DNA of 64,000 nucleotides, from positions 744,001-808,000 of the forward strand of contig NW_017264199.1 in assembly GCF_001619985.1 (NCBI RefSeq), read 5' to 3'. This document shows, piece by piece, positions 47,522 through 57,866 of this stretch (position 1 is its first letter; each line of letters starts with the position of its first letter). The stretch is from Xylona heveae TC161 (taxonomy: Eukaryota > Ascomycota > Xylonomycetes > Xylonales > Xylonaceae). The notes below the pieces were generated by a model. The model was not told where the DNA came from, did not search any database, and saw only the letters and a program-made list of their open reading frames with translations. The position numbers were made by a program, and so were the translations under genes.

Positions 47522-48525
47522 ATATTCCCAGGTGCATACTCCAATGTCTCCTCTCCTTCTCTCTGCAAGAATCTCTTTGGTAGATCATTCATATTTCTCC
47601 TCTCCGCTTTGCAGGACAAGTCTCCTCTGTCTATGCGGTTGTATTATTAGATTGTACGATAGTCAGATACCTCTCTCTGTCTTTCTTTTATGTCCTTTTA
47701 TCTTGGCACTTTCCAGCAATCATTTGGCTCAGCGTCTTCGCCTCTCGCTGCCTTAATTCTTTCTTTATTTCAGATGCGTTCTAGCGACTTCTTTTGAGTA
47801 TTTGGTTGTTTTGTTTCAGCTGTTTTTGCAGTCTTTTTTTCGCAGATGGAATGGCTGGGGGTAATCAAAAGCGAGTTTGTCAGTACATTATTTATGGGAA
47901 GCCCTTCATTTGTTTGAGACTATTCCTCTCTTTTTCTCTATTTATTCGAATTTCTTGCATGAGTCGCTCATTTAGCGCACTAGCTGCAGCATAGAGCGCA
48001 ACTAGAGTAAGCAATTGTTGTTCTAATATCAACTCCATATTTTCCGTTGCATGACTGGCCTTCACATGATTTGATTGTAGATGTCTGATCCGCCCAAATG
48101 GCCGATTGAAAAGGACGAAACTCTTCAAGTGTCCGAACTCCACATCAATATTTGTTCTCCAGCTAGATTAGGTACACATGGGCCGCTTCATATGCTCGCC
48201 GCGAGGTAAAATAAGTAGGCTATATCTTCACTGGTCCTCGTCCCGTCTATGAAGCTTCAGGTAACAATTGCCTCAACCTCTGACATCTACCCGCGCACCT
48301 TCCTCTCATCTTTTCCCGGTGGGGTGTTTTTTTTCTTATGTGATACTCCAACGTGAGCTCAATTTTAAAACAACGGATCAACTAGAGACTTTATAAACAT
48401 CGGAACCAAATTAGAGGAGGTTCCTCCATCGCTAGAACTACCATCTATCGCGATTCAATCCCCATATCTCCCCCTGCCGTTAATCGTACAACAAATGCTG
48501 CCGCCTGCTTAAGTCACTTGACTTC
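47522..48525. other. Convergent spacer between mdm34 and the CCDC47-like gene
   Basis: Two 3' flanks facing each other, T-rich on the plus strand. Open frames up to 103 codons (47445-47756) have no motif. No gene is supportable. Confidence 0.5.
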
Positions 48526-50078
48526 TTAAACTCTCCTGCTCATCTTTTTCTGGCTCTTCTTCAGCTCCTTTTCCCTCTCCCTTTCGAGGAACTTGCGCTG
48601 CTCGTCCGCGCTGAGGTTCTTCAAGGCTGCCTCGCGCTTAGCCTTCTTCTCACGCTCGGCTTGGACTTTGCGCTCCTCGGCCTTTTCTTCCTCGTCCACT
48701 CGGCGCAGTTTGCGGATCTCGTCCTCACGCGTCTGGCGGATTCTGCGCATCACTTCGGGGCGGAAGTGAGCTTGTGAGACGAGCTGGTCCGGAAGACGGA
48801 GAACATAGTTGAAAAGCGGGATTGTAGAGGAATAGTCGTTTCCAGAGGGGAGCTTCAGAGAGAGGTGGATCCGCTTCTTGGGGATAGTCTCGTTGAGCCT
48901 GGAAAAGAGCGAATAACATGGTTAATTACCTCGAGCTTTTGAAAGGCAATGGGCGAAGAAAAAAGAAAGAAAAAACGAGGCGAGATATAAGACTTACTTC
49001 AAAGGCTTGTCGACGGGCTGGTCAGTAACAATCAAGTACTCCAGGGCATCTCCGGCTTTCTCCACGGCGGAAACGAGCTCCGGCGTCAGAAGCATCTCGG
49101 TAACCTCGGCGCTCTCGCTCATAACTGTGGCCCACTGGGGAATCTTCTGATGGTTCTTCGTAGTAGTAAGGGAGATGTCGTATCTTTCCTCCCGAATGCT
49201 TCTCATGAGATCCTTGTTCACGATAGCAAAGACAAACCCATCGTAGGTAGAAGCAGAACCATATTTGACGTTGCGTTCGTCGAGAATCTCTTGTCCACGC
49301 TTGCCTCCGGGAACCGGGACGAGCTCTTTCTCCTTCCCGTCAAAGGCGTATAAGACAACTTCCATCTTCTCAATTGGAGCTGGCATACTTTCGAAGAAGA
49401 AACCGAGGGCATGCTCAGCAATCAATGCGAAGGGGTTGAATCGTCTCAACAGAGAGAGCTTCAGGTCGATGAAAGCGACGTTCTGGCGGCCAGTAGCATA
49501 AGTGGTGAATTCCTGAAGGGTCCTCTCCTTGAGCAGCTCCTCGGGGATGATGAGGTCGTCCGAAACGGAAGCCTTCGCGAGGCCCTCCTGTTGGACGCTT
49601 TCGATTGACGGCGCCTTGCGACCTCCGAATCCCACGGAAGCAAATTCCTTCTCGAGCGAAGGTGCGTGCGCCGCAATCCAGTGCTTAGCTCTTCGGCGGT
49701 TTGCCTTTGCTCCCCAAAGATGAACGAGCACAATGACCAGGATGATTGGGAGAATGTACATCTCGAGCTTGAAGTCCTGGATGGAGGCTCGCTCCCAAAC
49801 CCTGTACCATTTCGTGTAAGGAAGCGCAGGGTGAGCTTGGGTTGGGAAAGCTGGTGCCGCGCTCGCTGCGGAAGGCGTCACAGGAGAGAAGGATGCCGGC
49901 TGTGGATCAGGAGCTCCGGCAAAGTCGGCAAAGTCTTGTAATCGCGGGGTGCCCACGTCAGTAATGCTTTCGACAGCTTTGAAGAGAGTGGTCTCGACTC
50001 ACCTGCCTCCTCGCCAGCAGGCACATTGCTGGCGGAGGGTTTGGCACCTCCGAAGAGGTTCTCGAATACTCCAGCCAT
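48526..50078 (-). CDS. CCDC47-like (DUF1682) ER membrane protein
   Basis: Fungal relative of CCDC47/calumin, a subunit of the PAT chaperone complex at the ER translocon in animals; the fungal role is inferred. Exons 50003-50078, 48998-49934 and 48526-48898 give 461 residues. Residues 1-75 are low-complexity Ala/Pro/Ser. One membrane segment lies at about 93-112 (MYILPIILVIVLVHLWGA). The conserved globular part follows (KHWIAAHAPSLEKEFASVGFG, ATGRQNVAFIDLKLSLLRRFNP, KDLMRSIREERYDISLT). After the last intron comes KKRIHLSLKLPS and then a highly charged helix to the C-terminus (VDEEEKAEERKVQAEREKKAKREA), matching the family's coiled-coil tail. Divergent from the Trf4-like gene. Confidence 0.88.
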
Positions 50079-50349
50079 TGCAGATCAATCGATCCTCCAG
50101 TATACCTTAGCAGTTAATGGCAGCACCAATTAACACCAAAACTGGCGGGATTGATGCAAAGATAGTAGAAGATACCGGCCGTGGTTTGCAGAGAGAGAGG
50201 ATCGTGTGAGTTGGAGGTGACAGATAAGTTAACTTATGATTGTGGGGTGCAAGTCCATAGGGGCCGACGCCAGACCCGAACGGGAGCTCCGAGCGATGAC
50301 AATCGCGCAATTGGAGCTTCGAGATCCGTCCAAAACTCTCCACAGTATC
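50079..50349. promoter_or_regulatory. Compact divergent promoter, CCDC47-like and Trf4-like genes
   Basis: 271 bases separate the two start codons. A CCAAT box (plus strand 50126-50130) and a reverse CCAAT (ATTGG at 50310-50314) are candidate sites for the fungal CCAAT-binding (Hap) complex. In-frame upstream ATGs at 50236 and 50296 could extend the Trf4-like protein and would shrink this region. Confidence 0.45.
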
Positions 50350-52100
50350 ATGTACTGCCAATCGATTCGCCGAATTGGTAGATGTCAAGCACCCAATTCC
50401 TTTCAACCGTTATCGGCACTCTGTTCTGTGTTGGGCATTCATAATGACTTCTGCCCGCGGTTTCTAAAGCGGCATGCAACCAGTGTCTCCGAAGGCCAGA
50501 CCTCGTCTCTCGAATCCAGTGTTGCTGAACAGGGCTCTGACGGCCCAGGAAATTCCAAAAATGTTTCGCAAAAACAGCGAAGACGAAGGCATAAAAAGCA
50601 AGATATATTCGTGGATAGCTTAGAGGCGACACTTGCGGCACACCGAGCAACAAATCGAGCTTCGATTATAAAAAAGATTCCTTCGAGTAATAAACGCCCT
50701 GCCCTGTCACAGGCATCTGCGGCTCCCACGCCCCAGAAGATCATTGAGGACACCCAAGTCAAGGTTGCGCAGCGAAGCGGCAAAGGATCACGTTCAAGGT
50801 TTGCTAAAAAGCATCACCGACTTGCACCCCGCCAGCCTGTGACTGTTCTCAACACCCGTATTGCCCCATTCAACGGTTCTTTGGAGAAATACGGCACACC
50901 ATGGCTTGCGCATCTGAAAATCAACGAGAATGACGGTTTTGCACGGTGAGCCGAAGGACTGCCTTTTTTTTGGTTAAGACAAGGGACTAATCATGGCAGT
51001 CTCGACGCTGAAATTGAGGCCTTCGACTCGTACATGAGTCTTACTAACCGGGAGCGATTGGCCCGGGAAGAACTCCAGCGGATGGTCCAATCTGATGTGC
51101 AAACATTTGTTCCGAACTGCGTTCTCAACCCCTCAGGCTCCTCTGTGACTGGCTTAGCGCTACCCCTTTCCGATCTCGATTTCCAGTTGGGCTTACCAAA
51201 GGAGGAGGATAAAGGAGACGACAGAGGGCCCAGTGCTAGGCGTCCAGAGATTGTCAAACGTACAATGCGCAGGCTTCAAGGGTTGGCTGCATTCATGAGG
51301 AATACAGGGCGATATGAGGACCTCGCTTTTCACGGGTTTCGAATACCCATTATCAATGGCACACACAGAGCAACAGGACTGAGCATACAGATCACGGCAA
51401 CTGATGACTCGATTGCATCGCAAGAATACGTTCGGAATTATCTAGCGGAGTTCCCCGCCGCCCGGCCACTTCAGATCCTTCTTAAGAGTGCGCTGAATAT
51501 GCGTGGCCTTAGTGAAGTTTATCAGGGAGGGTTGGGCTCATATAGCCTCTTCATGATGGTTGTGGCGGGCTTAAAATTAAATCCTCTTCCTCGCGAACAC
51601 GGATATCTTGCAAAGCAGCTTTTACACTTTTTGCAATTTTGGTCGGAACTAGACTGTCAAAATAAAGGCGTTTCAGTAGATCCTCCCGGTATTTTTGAAA
51701 AGAGGGATGCAAAACAAACGTTGTCTAAAAGGGAGAAGGAGGCCGCAGCAAACGATCCTGTAAGGATATCATAAGTCGAAGCTTAAAGCAATGATGCTGA
51801 CAAGTATAGATCATCCGGGGCCAACTCAGGATCTCTTGCCGCAGCGAATCACAGCCCTTCCTGCTATGTTTGCAAGATCCCGCAAATGAATTCAACGATC
51901 TAGGCTTTCGAAGTTACAAATTCGAAGCCATCCAGATCATCTTCCAGGGGATCCTGAGAGATTTAAGGAAAAGTATGGACGCATTTGAGCAACACGCAAC
52001 CACGTCTGCCCGTGAAGTTTCACTATTGCAGAAGCTTGTAGGAGGGGACTATGATGATTTTGAAGCTCGAAGACAACGGGTATCTAAATATAGATTCTAA
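50350..52100 (+). CDS. Trf4/Cid-like non-canonical poly(A) polymerase family protein, possibly inactive
   Basis: Nucleotidyltransferase-fold protein of the Trf4/PAPD group. Exons 50350-50945, 51000-51759 and 51810-52100 give 548 residues. I prefer the ATG at 50350 because it starts a basic, Cys/Arg-rich presequence that looks mitochondrial (MYCQSIRRIGRC to RFLKRHATS); in-frame ATGs at 50236 and 50296 are alternatives. The catalytic-site motif GSSVTGLALPLSDLD is at 245-259, with Asp257 and Asp259 at the first two metal-binding positions. The third carboxylate, in the strand aligning with Trf4 IDVSF, reads SIQIT, with Gln329 in its place. The helical part has GGLGSYSLFMM and the nucleotide-recognition motif reads QDPANEFNDLGFRSYKF, both well kept. 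So the fold and base-recognition loop are kept while one catalytic residue seems lost. Confidence 0.85.
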
Positions 52101-52284
52101 ATGTCTGCGAATAGAAGTCTAAAATACAGGCTAAATATCGACCCAATATCTTCAGCTCGTTTGATAATCCCTATTGGCGTTTCAGACCGAAAAAGCCTCG
52201 CAGAATTTAGAACAATGACGCCTTACGCATGCTTAAAACTATTGATACAACATAGACACTCTGTTCGAGCCAGTATATGGAAGA

Positions 52285-53664
52285 TCATAACTCTTCAGCT
52301 AGCAAGAGATGCATGTCTTCATCGGCATCGGGCGCAGGAATATGGCTTCCATCCTCACCCCCTGTCCATTTTATGCCATAAACGCGCTCTATCTCAGATA
52401 AGAGTTGATCGTACTTTTCCAGAACTACCGCATCCATGCCTTTTGGCCAGACGTTCATGTGTTCGGGATAATCCAGCAGGTCCAGCCAAACGCTTGGCCT
52501 CTGAACAGGTAAAGCCGGATGTGCCGCAGATTCCGCAACCACCATCCAGGCATGCCTAGGGTCTCCTGCCTGAAGTAGACTCTTGGCAAATAGAGATGGC
52601 ATAGGGTCAGTCGACTGAGTCCCCTCCTTTTGACGGTCTCCCTTTTCATGCCGTTCCCACCGAAGCCATTCTTGCCAGACCTTTTCGTCGGCTTTCAAAC
52701 GTGCTAGAGCGTCAAGATAGTCACCGTAGACCTCGCTCTTTCTCTGATCCAGGAAACCGCGCAAACTGACACCTGGGGCCTCCAAGTCGTCTTTTATGCC
52801 CGATTGAGATTCTCCGGTCAAGAGAGCTAGTGCATCAGATGGCCCGCCGAGAAACTTGCTTTCCGGACCAGTTACTGGCTGGACGTTCAATTGCCTCAGA
52901 ATCTGGCGGAGATTTTCAGAAGATAAGGTCCCACCCTGTTTGCTGAATTCTAAGAGATATCTCTGTAATGCGTGCACCGATCCATTATCCGCTGCAGATT
53001 GCATACCCTGCACGCATATATCAGCAGGCAGTTTATGACCTTCGCGACGAATTTGGTAGCTCAAGGCATTGAGAGCCGTCAAGCGGTTGATGATGCTGCC
53101 ATTGTCTATGCATCTGTCGAGCGCTGCCAGCAGAGCCTCTGAGATGTCGTCCAATGGATGGCAGTCGATGGGGGCGTGGAGGACCAGAGCCAGCCCGTCC
53201 ATTATGTCTTCAAAAATGCGCGCATTCTTCAAAGCCCATATAGATTGGTCCCGAAACAAGTCTCTGGAATGAGTTTCATTTGGCCGTGAATCCCGATAAG
53301 CCCCTACGAGCGTCCTTATCTTCTGGTCGTTCGACACTTTTCGTGCCCATTGTGCAGCGGAGTTGAGTAGCGTCTCGTGCAAATCGAGCTTTTCGTGACG
53401 GTTCCGTTGTTTGTTTTGAATATGAGGCTCCGCATATTTCTCAGTCGTCCGTCGTGTTTTGGATTGGAGATTCGAATCAAGTAGCGCAGCTCTGATGACT
53501 GCTATGGGAGGCGGTGCTTTGCTCCTTGGTGCAGTAGGTTGTCTTTGCCTTTTCACATGTTGCACAGAGGCAGCCGTCTTGAGACCTCTTGAGGAAACAT
53601 TGGCAGACCAAGTCCCTCTGCAGCAGCATAGAAAAATCTCCGCATTACTTTTTCTTCCGAGCAT
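52285..53664 (-). CDS. Conserved-looking protein of unknown function, probable mitochondrial
   Basis: Single exon, 459 residues, ATG at 53662-53664. The first ~60 residues are rich in Arg, Ser, Ala and Lys with hardly any acidic residues (SSRGLKTAASVQHVKRQRQ), a plausible mitochondrial presequence. The rest is helical and globular with repeated helical pairs (ALLAALDRCIDNGSIINRLTAL, QSAADNGSVHALQRYLLEF), somewhat like a helical-repeat RNA-processing protein, but I cannot match a family. It shares a 245-base divergent promoter with syf2 and converges on the Trf4-like gene with 184 bases between stops. Function unknown. Confidence 0.8.
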   Translation of the reverse strand: MLGRKSNAEIFLCCCRGTWSANVSSRGLKTAASVQHVKRQRQPTAPRSKAPPPIAVIRAALLDSNLQSKTRRTTEKYAEPHIQNKQRNRHEKLDLHETLLNSAAQWARKVSNDQKIRTLVGAYRDSRPNETHSRDLFRDQSIWALKNARIFEDIMDGLALVLHAPIDCHPLDDISEALLAALDRCIDNGSIINRLTALNALSYQIRREGHKLPADICVQGMQSAADNGSVHALQRYLLEFSKQGGTLSSENLRQILRQLNVQPVTGPESKFLGGPSDALALLTGESQSGIKDDLEAPGVSLRGFLDQRKSEVYGDYLDALARLKADEKVWQEWLRWERHEKGDRQKEGTQSTDPMPSLFAKSLLQAGDPRHAWMVVAESAAHPALPVQRPSVWLDLLDYPEHMNVWPKGMDAVVLEKYDQLLSEIERVYGIKWTGGEDGSHIPAPDADEDMHLLLAEEL

Positions 53665-53909
53665 TACTATTAATTGATTGACCCCGCCAATTATTGCAAA
53701 AGCAATCGCAGTGAGTTACTAGTTTGCGCATCGCCGTCGACTGTCCCAAACATTGAATCTTGATTATGTAATCACGCCTTCTGGGGTCTAGGTCCCGTTG
53801 AGTTGGTCGTCAAACTCGCACGTCACAACGATTTCTCTCCCAAACAAAGCTTCGTTGCAGGATAGCACCACGCCAACCGACGACATCTACTCATTTTATT
53901 GCAGAAGAA
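53665..53909. promoter_or_regulatory. Compact divergent promoter of the mitochondrial-type gene and syf2
   Basis: 245 bases between divergent ATGs. A CCAAT box lies at 53687-53691 (CCGCCAATTATT), 23 bases from the minus-strand start codon. C/T-rich leader sequence precedes syf2. Confidence 0.5.
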
Positions 53910-54908
53910 ATGGGCGATCAAGGAGACTCAAGCGCTTCTGCTCAACCTAGCCATGAGAACATTTCCATGGCAAATGTGAGAGATAAGGAAACAGCGGAAA
54001 GACCGACCGAGCAACCGGCGGAGAACAATGCTCAGGCAAAGGCAAAAGAAAGGATGGAAAGGTTCAAGGCTCTCAAGGCTCGCGCAGTAAGTCTTTGGAT
54101 TATTCTGCATAAGAAGAGGTCGTGTACCCTGCTTTGTTTCGGATAGCTAATTACGTATCACCAGAAAAATTCCGCTGAGCGAAACCTGAAGGACGCCGCT
54201 GCCGAATCCCAAAGACTTGCGACTGATCCCAAGCTTCTCACCTCCTTATCACGAAAGCAAGCTATTGCGTCGCATAATCTCTTGAAAGCAGATACCGAGG
54301 CTTCTGGTGAAGATTTCGAGCGCAAGCGAGCCTGGGACTGGACTGTAGAGGAATCAGAGAAATGGGATCGAAGGATGGAGAAAAAGCAGCGGCATCGGGG
54401 GCAAGTTGCTTTCCAGGACTATCGCCAGGAAGCAAATAAGGTGTACAAACGCCAGCTGCGAGAGATGAAACCGGACGTTTCAAGTTACGACAAGCAGAAG
54501 ACAGACGCCGTCCGAAAGGCTGCTCAGACCGGTGGCTTGGAAGTCGTCGAGACGGAAGACGGAGAACTTGTGGCTATTGACCAGGACGGCACCTTCTACT
54601 CGACTGCTGATAGCACCGATTTTACCCAAAACAAACCCGACAAAGCTGCCGTGGATCGCTTAGTCAACGAGATGAGGAAGGCCGAGGAGGTGCAAATGAA
54701 GAAGAGAAGAGACAGAGGTCGGGGAGACGATGATGGTGATGTTACTTTCATCAATGAAAAGAACAAGCAGTTCAACCTCAAACTGGGTCGCTTCTACAAC
54801 AAGGTTGGTATTTCTCGACTGCCGATCATAGTCTAGTATTGCTAACAAAGATAAATATAGTACACGGCAGATATTCGTGATAGCTTTGAGCGGGGTACAG
54901 CTATGTAA
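53910..54908 (+). CDS. syf2: Pre-mRNA-splicing factor Syf2
   Basis: Component of the Prp19-associated (NTC) spliceosome complex, nuclear. Exons 53910-54086, 54165-54803 and 54861-54908 give 287 residues. The N-terminal 60 residues are polar with AKAKERMERFKALKARA. The SYF2 domain follows: ERNLKDAAAESQRLATDP, then RKRAWDWTVEESEKWDRRMEKK (the WDWT..E...W landmark), FQDYRQEANKVYKRQLREMKPD and a Lys/Glu-rich segment. The final 48-nt exon supplies YTADIRDSFERGTAM, the conserved C-terminus (a yeast-like TxxIRxSFERGTA), so splicing of the last intron is required for a full product. Confidence 0.94.
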
Positions 54909-55049
54909 TGGAATATTTCTCAACGCCAACAATTCGCCTTGGATCTACTAAAGTTGGGGCAATTTGGCAAATCACTGATGAAGACGATAACGGCAACAGC
55001 AGCGGGGGTCTTGCGCCATTCCCTTCCGTATCCATTTTGCCCTCAAGGC

Positions 55050-56113
55050 CTAGAGCATGGTTCGCCTCCACGCTTTATGTGCGAGCTCTTCAATCTTTGG
55101 TACCTCGACAGGACCTCTCACGGTATTATCTCCAATAGCCTCGACGGCAGCATCGGCTACCAAGTCCGCCTTCAAGGGTTTCACACCACCAGCACCCATC
55201 AGCCAAGTCAAATGCCCGCCCACGAGCGAATTCGCAATAGCGCCCATCCCTGTGAGTGCGGCCAAGGGCATAGTCAAGCCTCGAGAAGAGTCATAGAGAA
55301 ATCCGGGTCTGACAAAGATGCTCCTCATATTCGGGAAAGCAGATGTGATTGCAGATTCGGCATCCCTCTTTGTCTTGATGTAACGTGCTGGAAGTATCGG
55401 CGCGCCAGCGGCCGCCGAGATATATAGAAATGTAGGAACATTCTCATGGGATGCTTCTTGCGCGAGCGTGATAGCTTTAAGAATATCAAAATTAGCTTGA
55501 ACGTTTCCTGACAAAATTGGATTTGAGAAACACAAACCTGAATCGCGATTCATCAGTTCATAAGTCAGTTGACCATTCTTCTCCTTGGGTCGCAGATCCT
55601 CTCCTTCTTTTCTCTCTAGAGGATTTTGACTCCCCGCCTTGGATGCGCTGAACGCCCGTTGTAGTCCACTCCAAATAGGCTCTTTGCCTTGCAGCACTCC
55701 TTTATAGTCCGCTTCAAGCAGAATGCCCATTGTATGTACCACAGCGTCCGCACCCTTCAGCAGCGGCTTATACGATGTCGGTTTGAGGATGTCGGCTTTC
55801 TCCCATGTAACGGAGCGAGACCACGCAGGTGCATTCGGCGAAGATGTAACGGCCGACCAGGAAGGCTCACCGGACCGACTATTTTGAATTGGGTTAAAAG
55901 TGGACAAAAATCCAAAGTCGCAACTCCGTTTCGTACCTTATAGACGTGACATCCCACCCATGAGCAACAGCAGATTTGCAGATTCTGCTTCCTTTAATAA
56001 TTTCTCAGTAAACAGTATCGATGAATGATTTTTTAAATAATATCTTTTACCATACCCAGGAATCCATTCCCACCACAGACAACAAGCTTCCTCTTAGCCG
56101 CACCCGAGGCCAT
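55050..56113 (-). CDS. coq11: Coq11-like NAD(P)-binding SDR/epimerase-family mitochondrial protein
   Basis: Atypical short-chain dehydrogenase related to yeast Coq11 (YLR290C), linked to the coenzyme Q synthome at the mitochondrial inner membrane. Minus-strand exons 56056-56113, 55937-55991, 55538-55878 and 55050-55474 give 292 residues. Exon 1 encodes MASGAAKRKLVVCGGNGFLG, the start of a Rossmann fold (GGNGFLG); exon 2 gives SRICKSAVAHGWDVTSIS. Later landmarks are ADAVVHTMGILLE, FLYISAAAGAP, RYIKTKRDAE and FVRPGFLYD. The third intron (55475-55537) is 63 nt, in frame and without stops. I remove it because the join MNRDSAITLAQEA fits the family and a 21-residue insertion does not. The first two exons are short, so the nucleotide-binding motif is easily missed. 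Confidence 0.88.
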
Positions 56114-56594
56114 TGCGCGTCGTTGCAAGCTTGGGTTCTCTTCAATAAACTCGAAATTTCGAAGAGAGCTCAGGCGTAAGAACCAGGACGATTCTGGTTG
56201 GTGTCGGTGAGCTTGATCTTCGGTATATAAGTATTCAATTGGCTCTGCTTACAGTCTCGGAAATGTTGCGCGTACGATTGTTGCCAATAATCTGCTCGTA
56301 ATGGATCTGCGTAGCAATCGTATGTTTTGTGAGCGACAAATGTATGACCTAACCAGCTTCCATTCGGCTCCCTAGCTTAGCTGCCTTCTGCATTTCGATC
56401 TAATCTGGTTTTGGTCTGTGCTGGATCAGATAAGACACGTAAATCGGGAGGTCAGAGGGGTCGTTGGCTCCGATCGCATGCTCCGGGGAACAACGGAGCC
56501 TCTGCGCGAAAGTTAACCCAGAGTTTCGGCCGGAGCTCTCTGACCATCCCACACAAGCTCGAGAGATACTCCAGGGCAAAAGGCTCGAGATAAA
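56114..56594. promoter_or_regulatory. Divergent promoter of the coq11-like and yaf9 genes
   Basis: 481 bases between start codons that face apart. A TATATAAG sequence at about 56223-56230 lies next to a reverse CCAAT (ATTGG, 56238-56242). No gene is visible; a 101-codon minus frame (56400-56705) overlaps yaf9 exons and is not credible. Confidence 0.45.
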
Positions 56595-57617
56595 ATGCCC
56601 GCACCGGCTGGTACGAAACGTGTCAAGGTACGTAACGTGTATAGTCTTCCACCTTTCCGCCCGCACTGACTGTAATTGCACAGGGCGTCTCAGTATATCG
56701 GCCATTTGGTATGTACATCGCAGCTCTTCCCTTCCAATGGGTGCTCTAGCAACACTATAGCATTAACTGACAGCGGCACTAAATAATAGTTTTTGGAAGC
56801 ATTGCCCGACCTATTGATCCAAACAAGAAACCGCCAAATCTTCCTCCGGAGCACACTCACCAATGGACGGTCTGGGTTCGAGGCGTCGATGATGAGGATA
56901 TTTCGTATTGGCTAAAGAAGGTGCAATTTAAACTGCACGAGACATATGCGAATGCATTACGAAGTACGTTTTAGCCTAGTACTCTCTTTTATTTAGGCCT
57001 CAAGGCTCGAGCCAGCCGTGGACAACGACATGCTGATCTACCTTCTAGCCGTTGAAGGACCACCTTTCGAAGTCAGCGAAACCGGATGGGGTGAATTTGA
57101 GATTCAAATAAAGCTTCACTTTGTTCCGGAATCGAACGAAAAGCCGCAAACTCTTTGGCACGCTTTGAAACTACATCCGTACGGACCAAATGCCGAGCAG
57201 GAGAAGGAAAGCCGCACGCCTATCATTTCGCAAAATTACGAGGAAGTCGTGTTCAATGAACCCGTCGAGCAGTTTTACGATATACTTACGGGTAATGGAG
57301 GCGCATCTTCTGCCCAGCAAGGAGGGACGAAAGGGAAGGGAGGCAGCAAGAGCTCAAAACAAGCGTCCGCTGCGCGCGGAGGTGCAGGCCAAGCTGGGCA
57401 AGGCCAGGGTACAAGAACCGCAGAGATACCCGATACTCCGACAGCAGGTAACCCGTATAGTCGGCAGACGGAGCGGCAAGAGTTAGACAGGATGAAGGAA
57501 GCCATCAAGACCGTGGAGCAGATGGTCGATCAGGAGAAGAAGAAGTTGACAGAACGAGAGAAGACCCTAGAGACGCTACGGCAAACAGAAGGTATTGTTG
57601 TGGTCAAGAAGAAGTAA
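56595..57617 (+). CDS. yaf9: YEATS-domain protein Yaf9
   Basis: Acyl-lysine histone reader shared by the NuA4 acetyltransferase and SWR1 H2A.Z-exchange complexes. Four exons (56595-56627, 56684-56708, 56790-56963, 57049-57617) give 266 residues. The first two coding exons are only 33 and 25 nt and encode [19 protein letters not shown]. The YEATS domain spans about 12-165: [59 protein letters not shown] (aromatic and GW residues of the acyl pocket) and [24 protein letters not shown] Gly/Ser/Lys-rich linker and a C-terminal coiled coil ([20 protein letters not shown]) complete the usual layout. Confidence 0.95.
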
Positions 57618-57866
57618 AATGGTTCAATGGCTGGCTTGAAAAATGGTTCTTTGAGGCGTTGAAGAGGAGTTTAAGAAAGGCAGTGCTTGTAAGATTATTG
57701 TGGGCTATTTTCCATTTCGTTTGAATAATGTTCTATACCACAATATAACGGCTCCGATTAAGAGCCATTTGCGATTCATGATAATACACTTGCGATGGAT
57801 GCCCAAGAAACTTCAAGTCGGGCAAAGGCAACTTCTGGTCTCCTCCAATAAACATGTAGACTTTGT

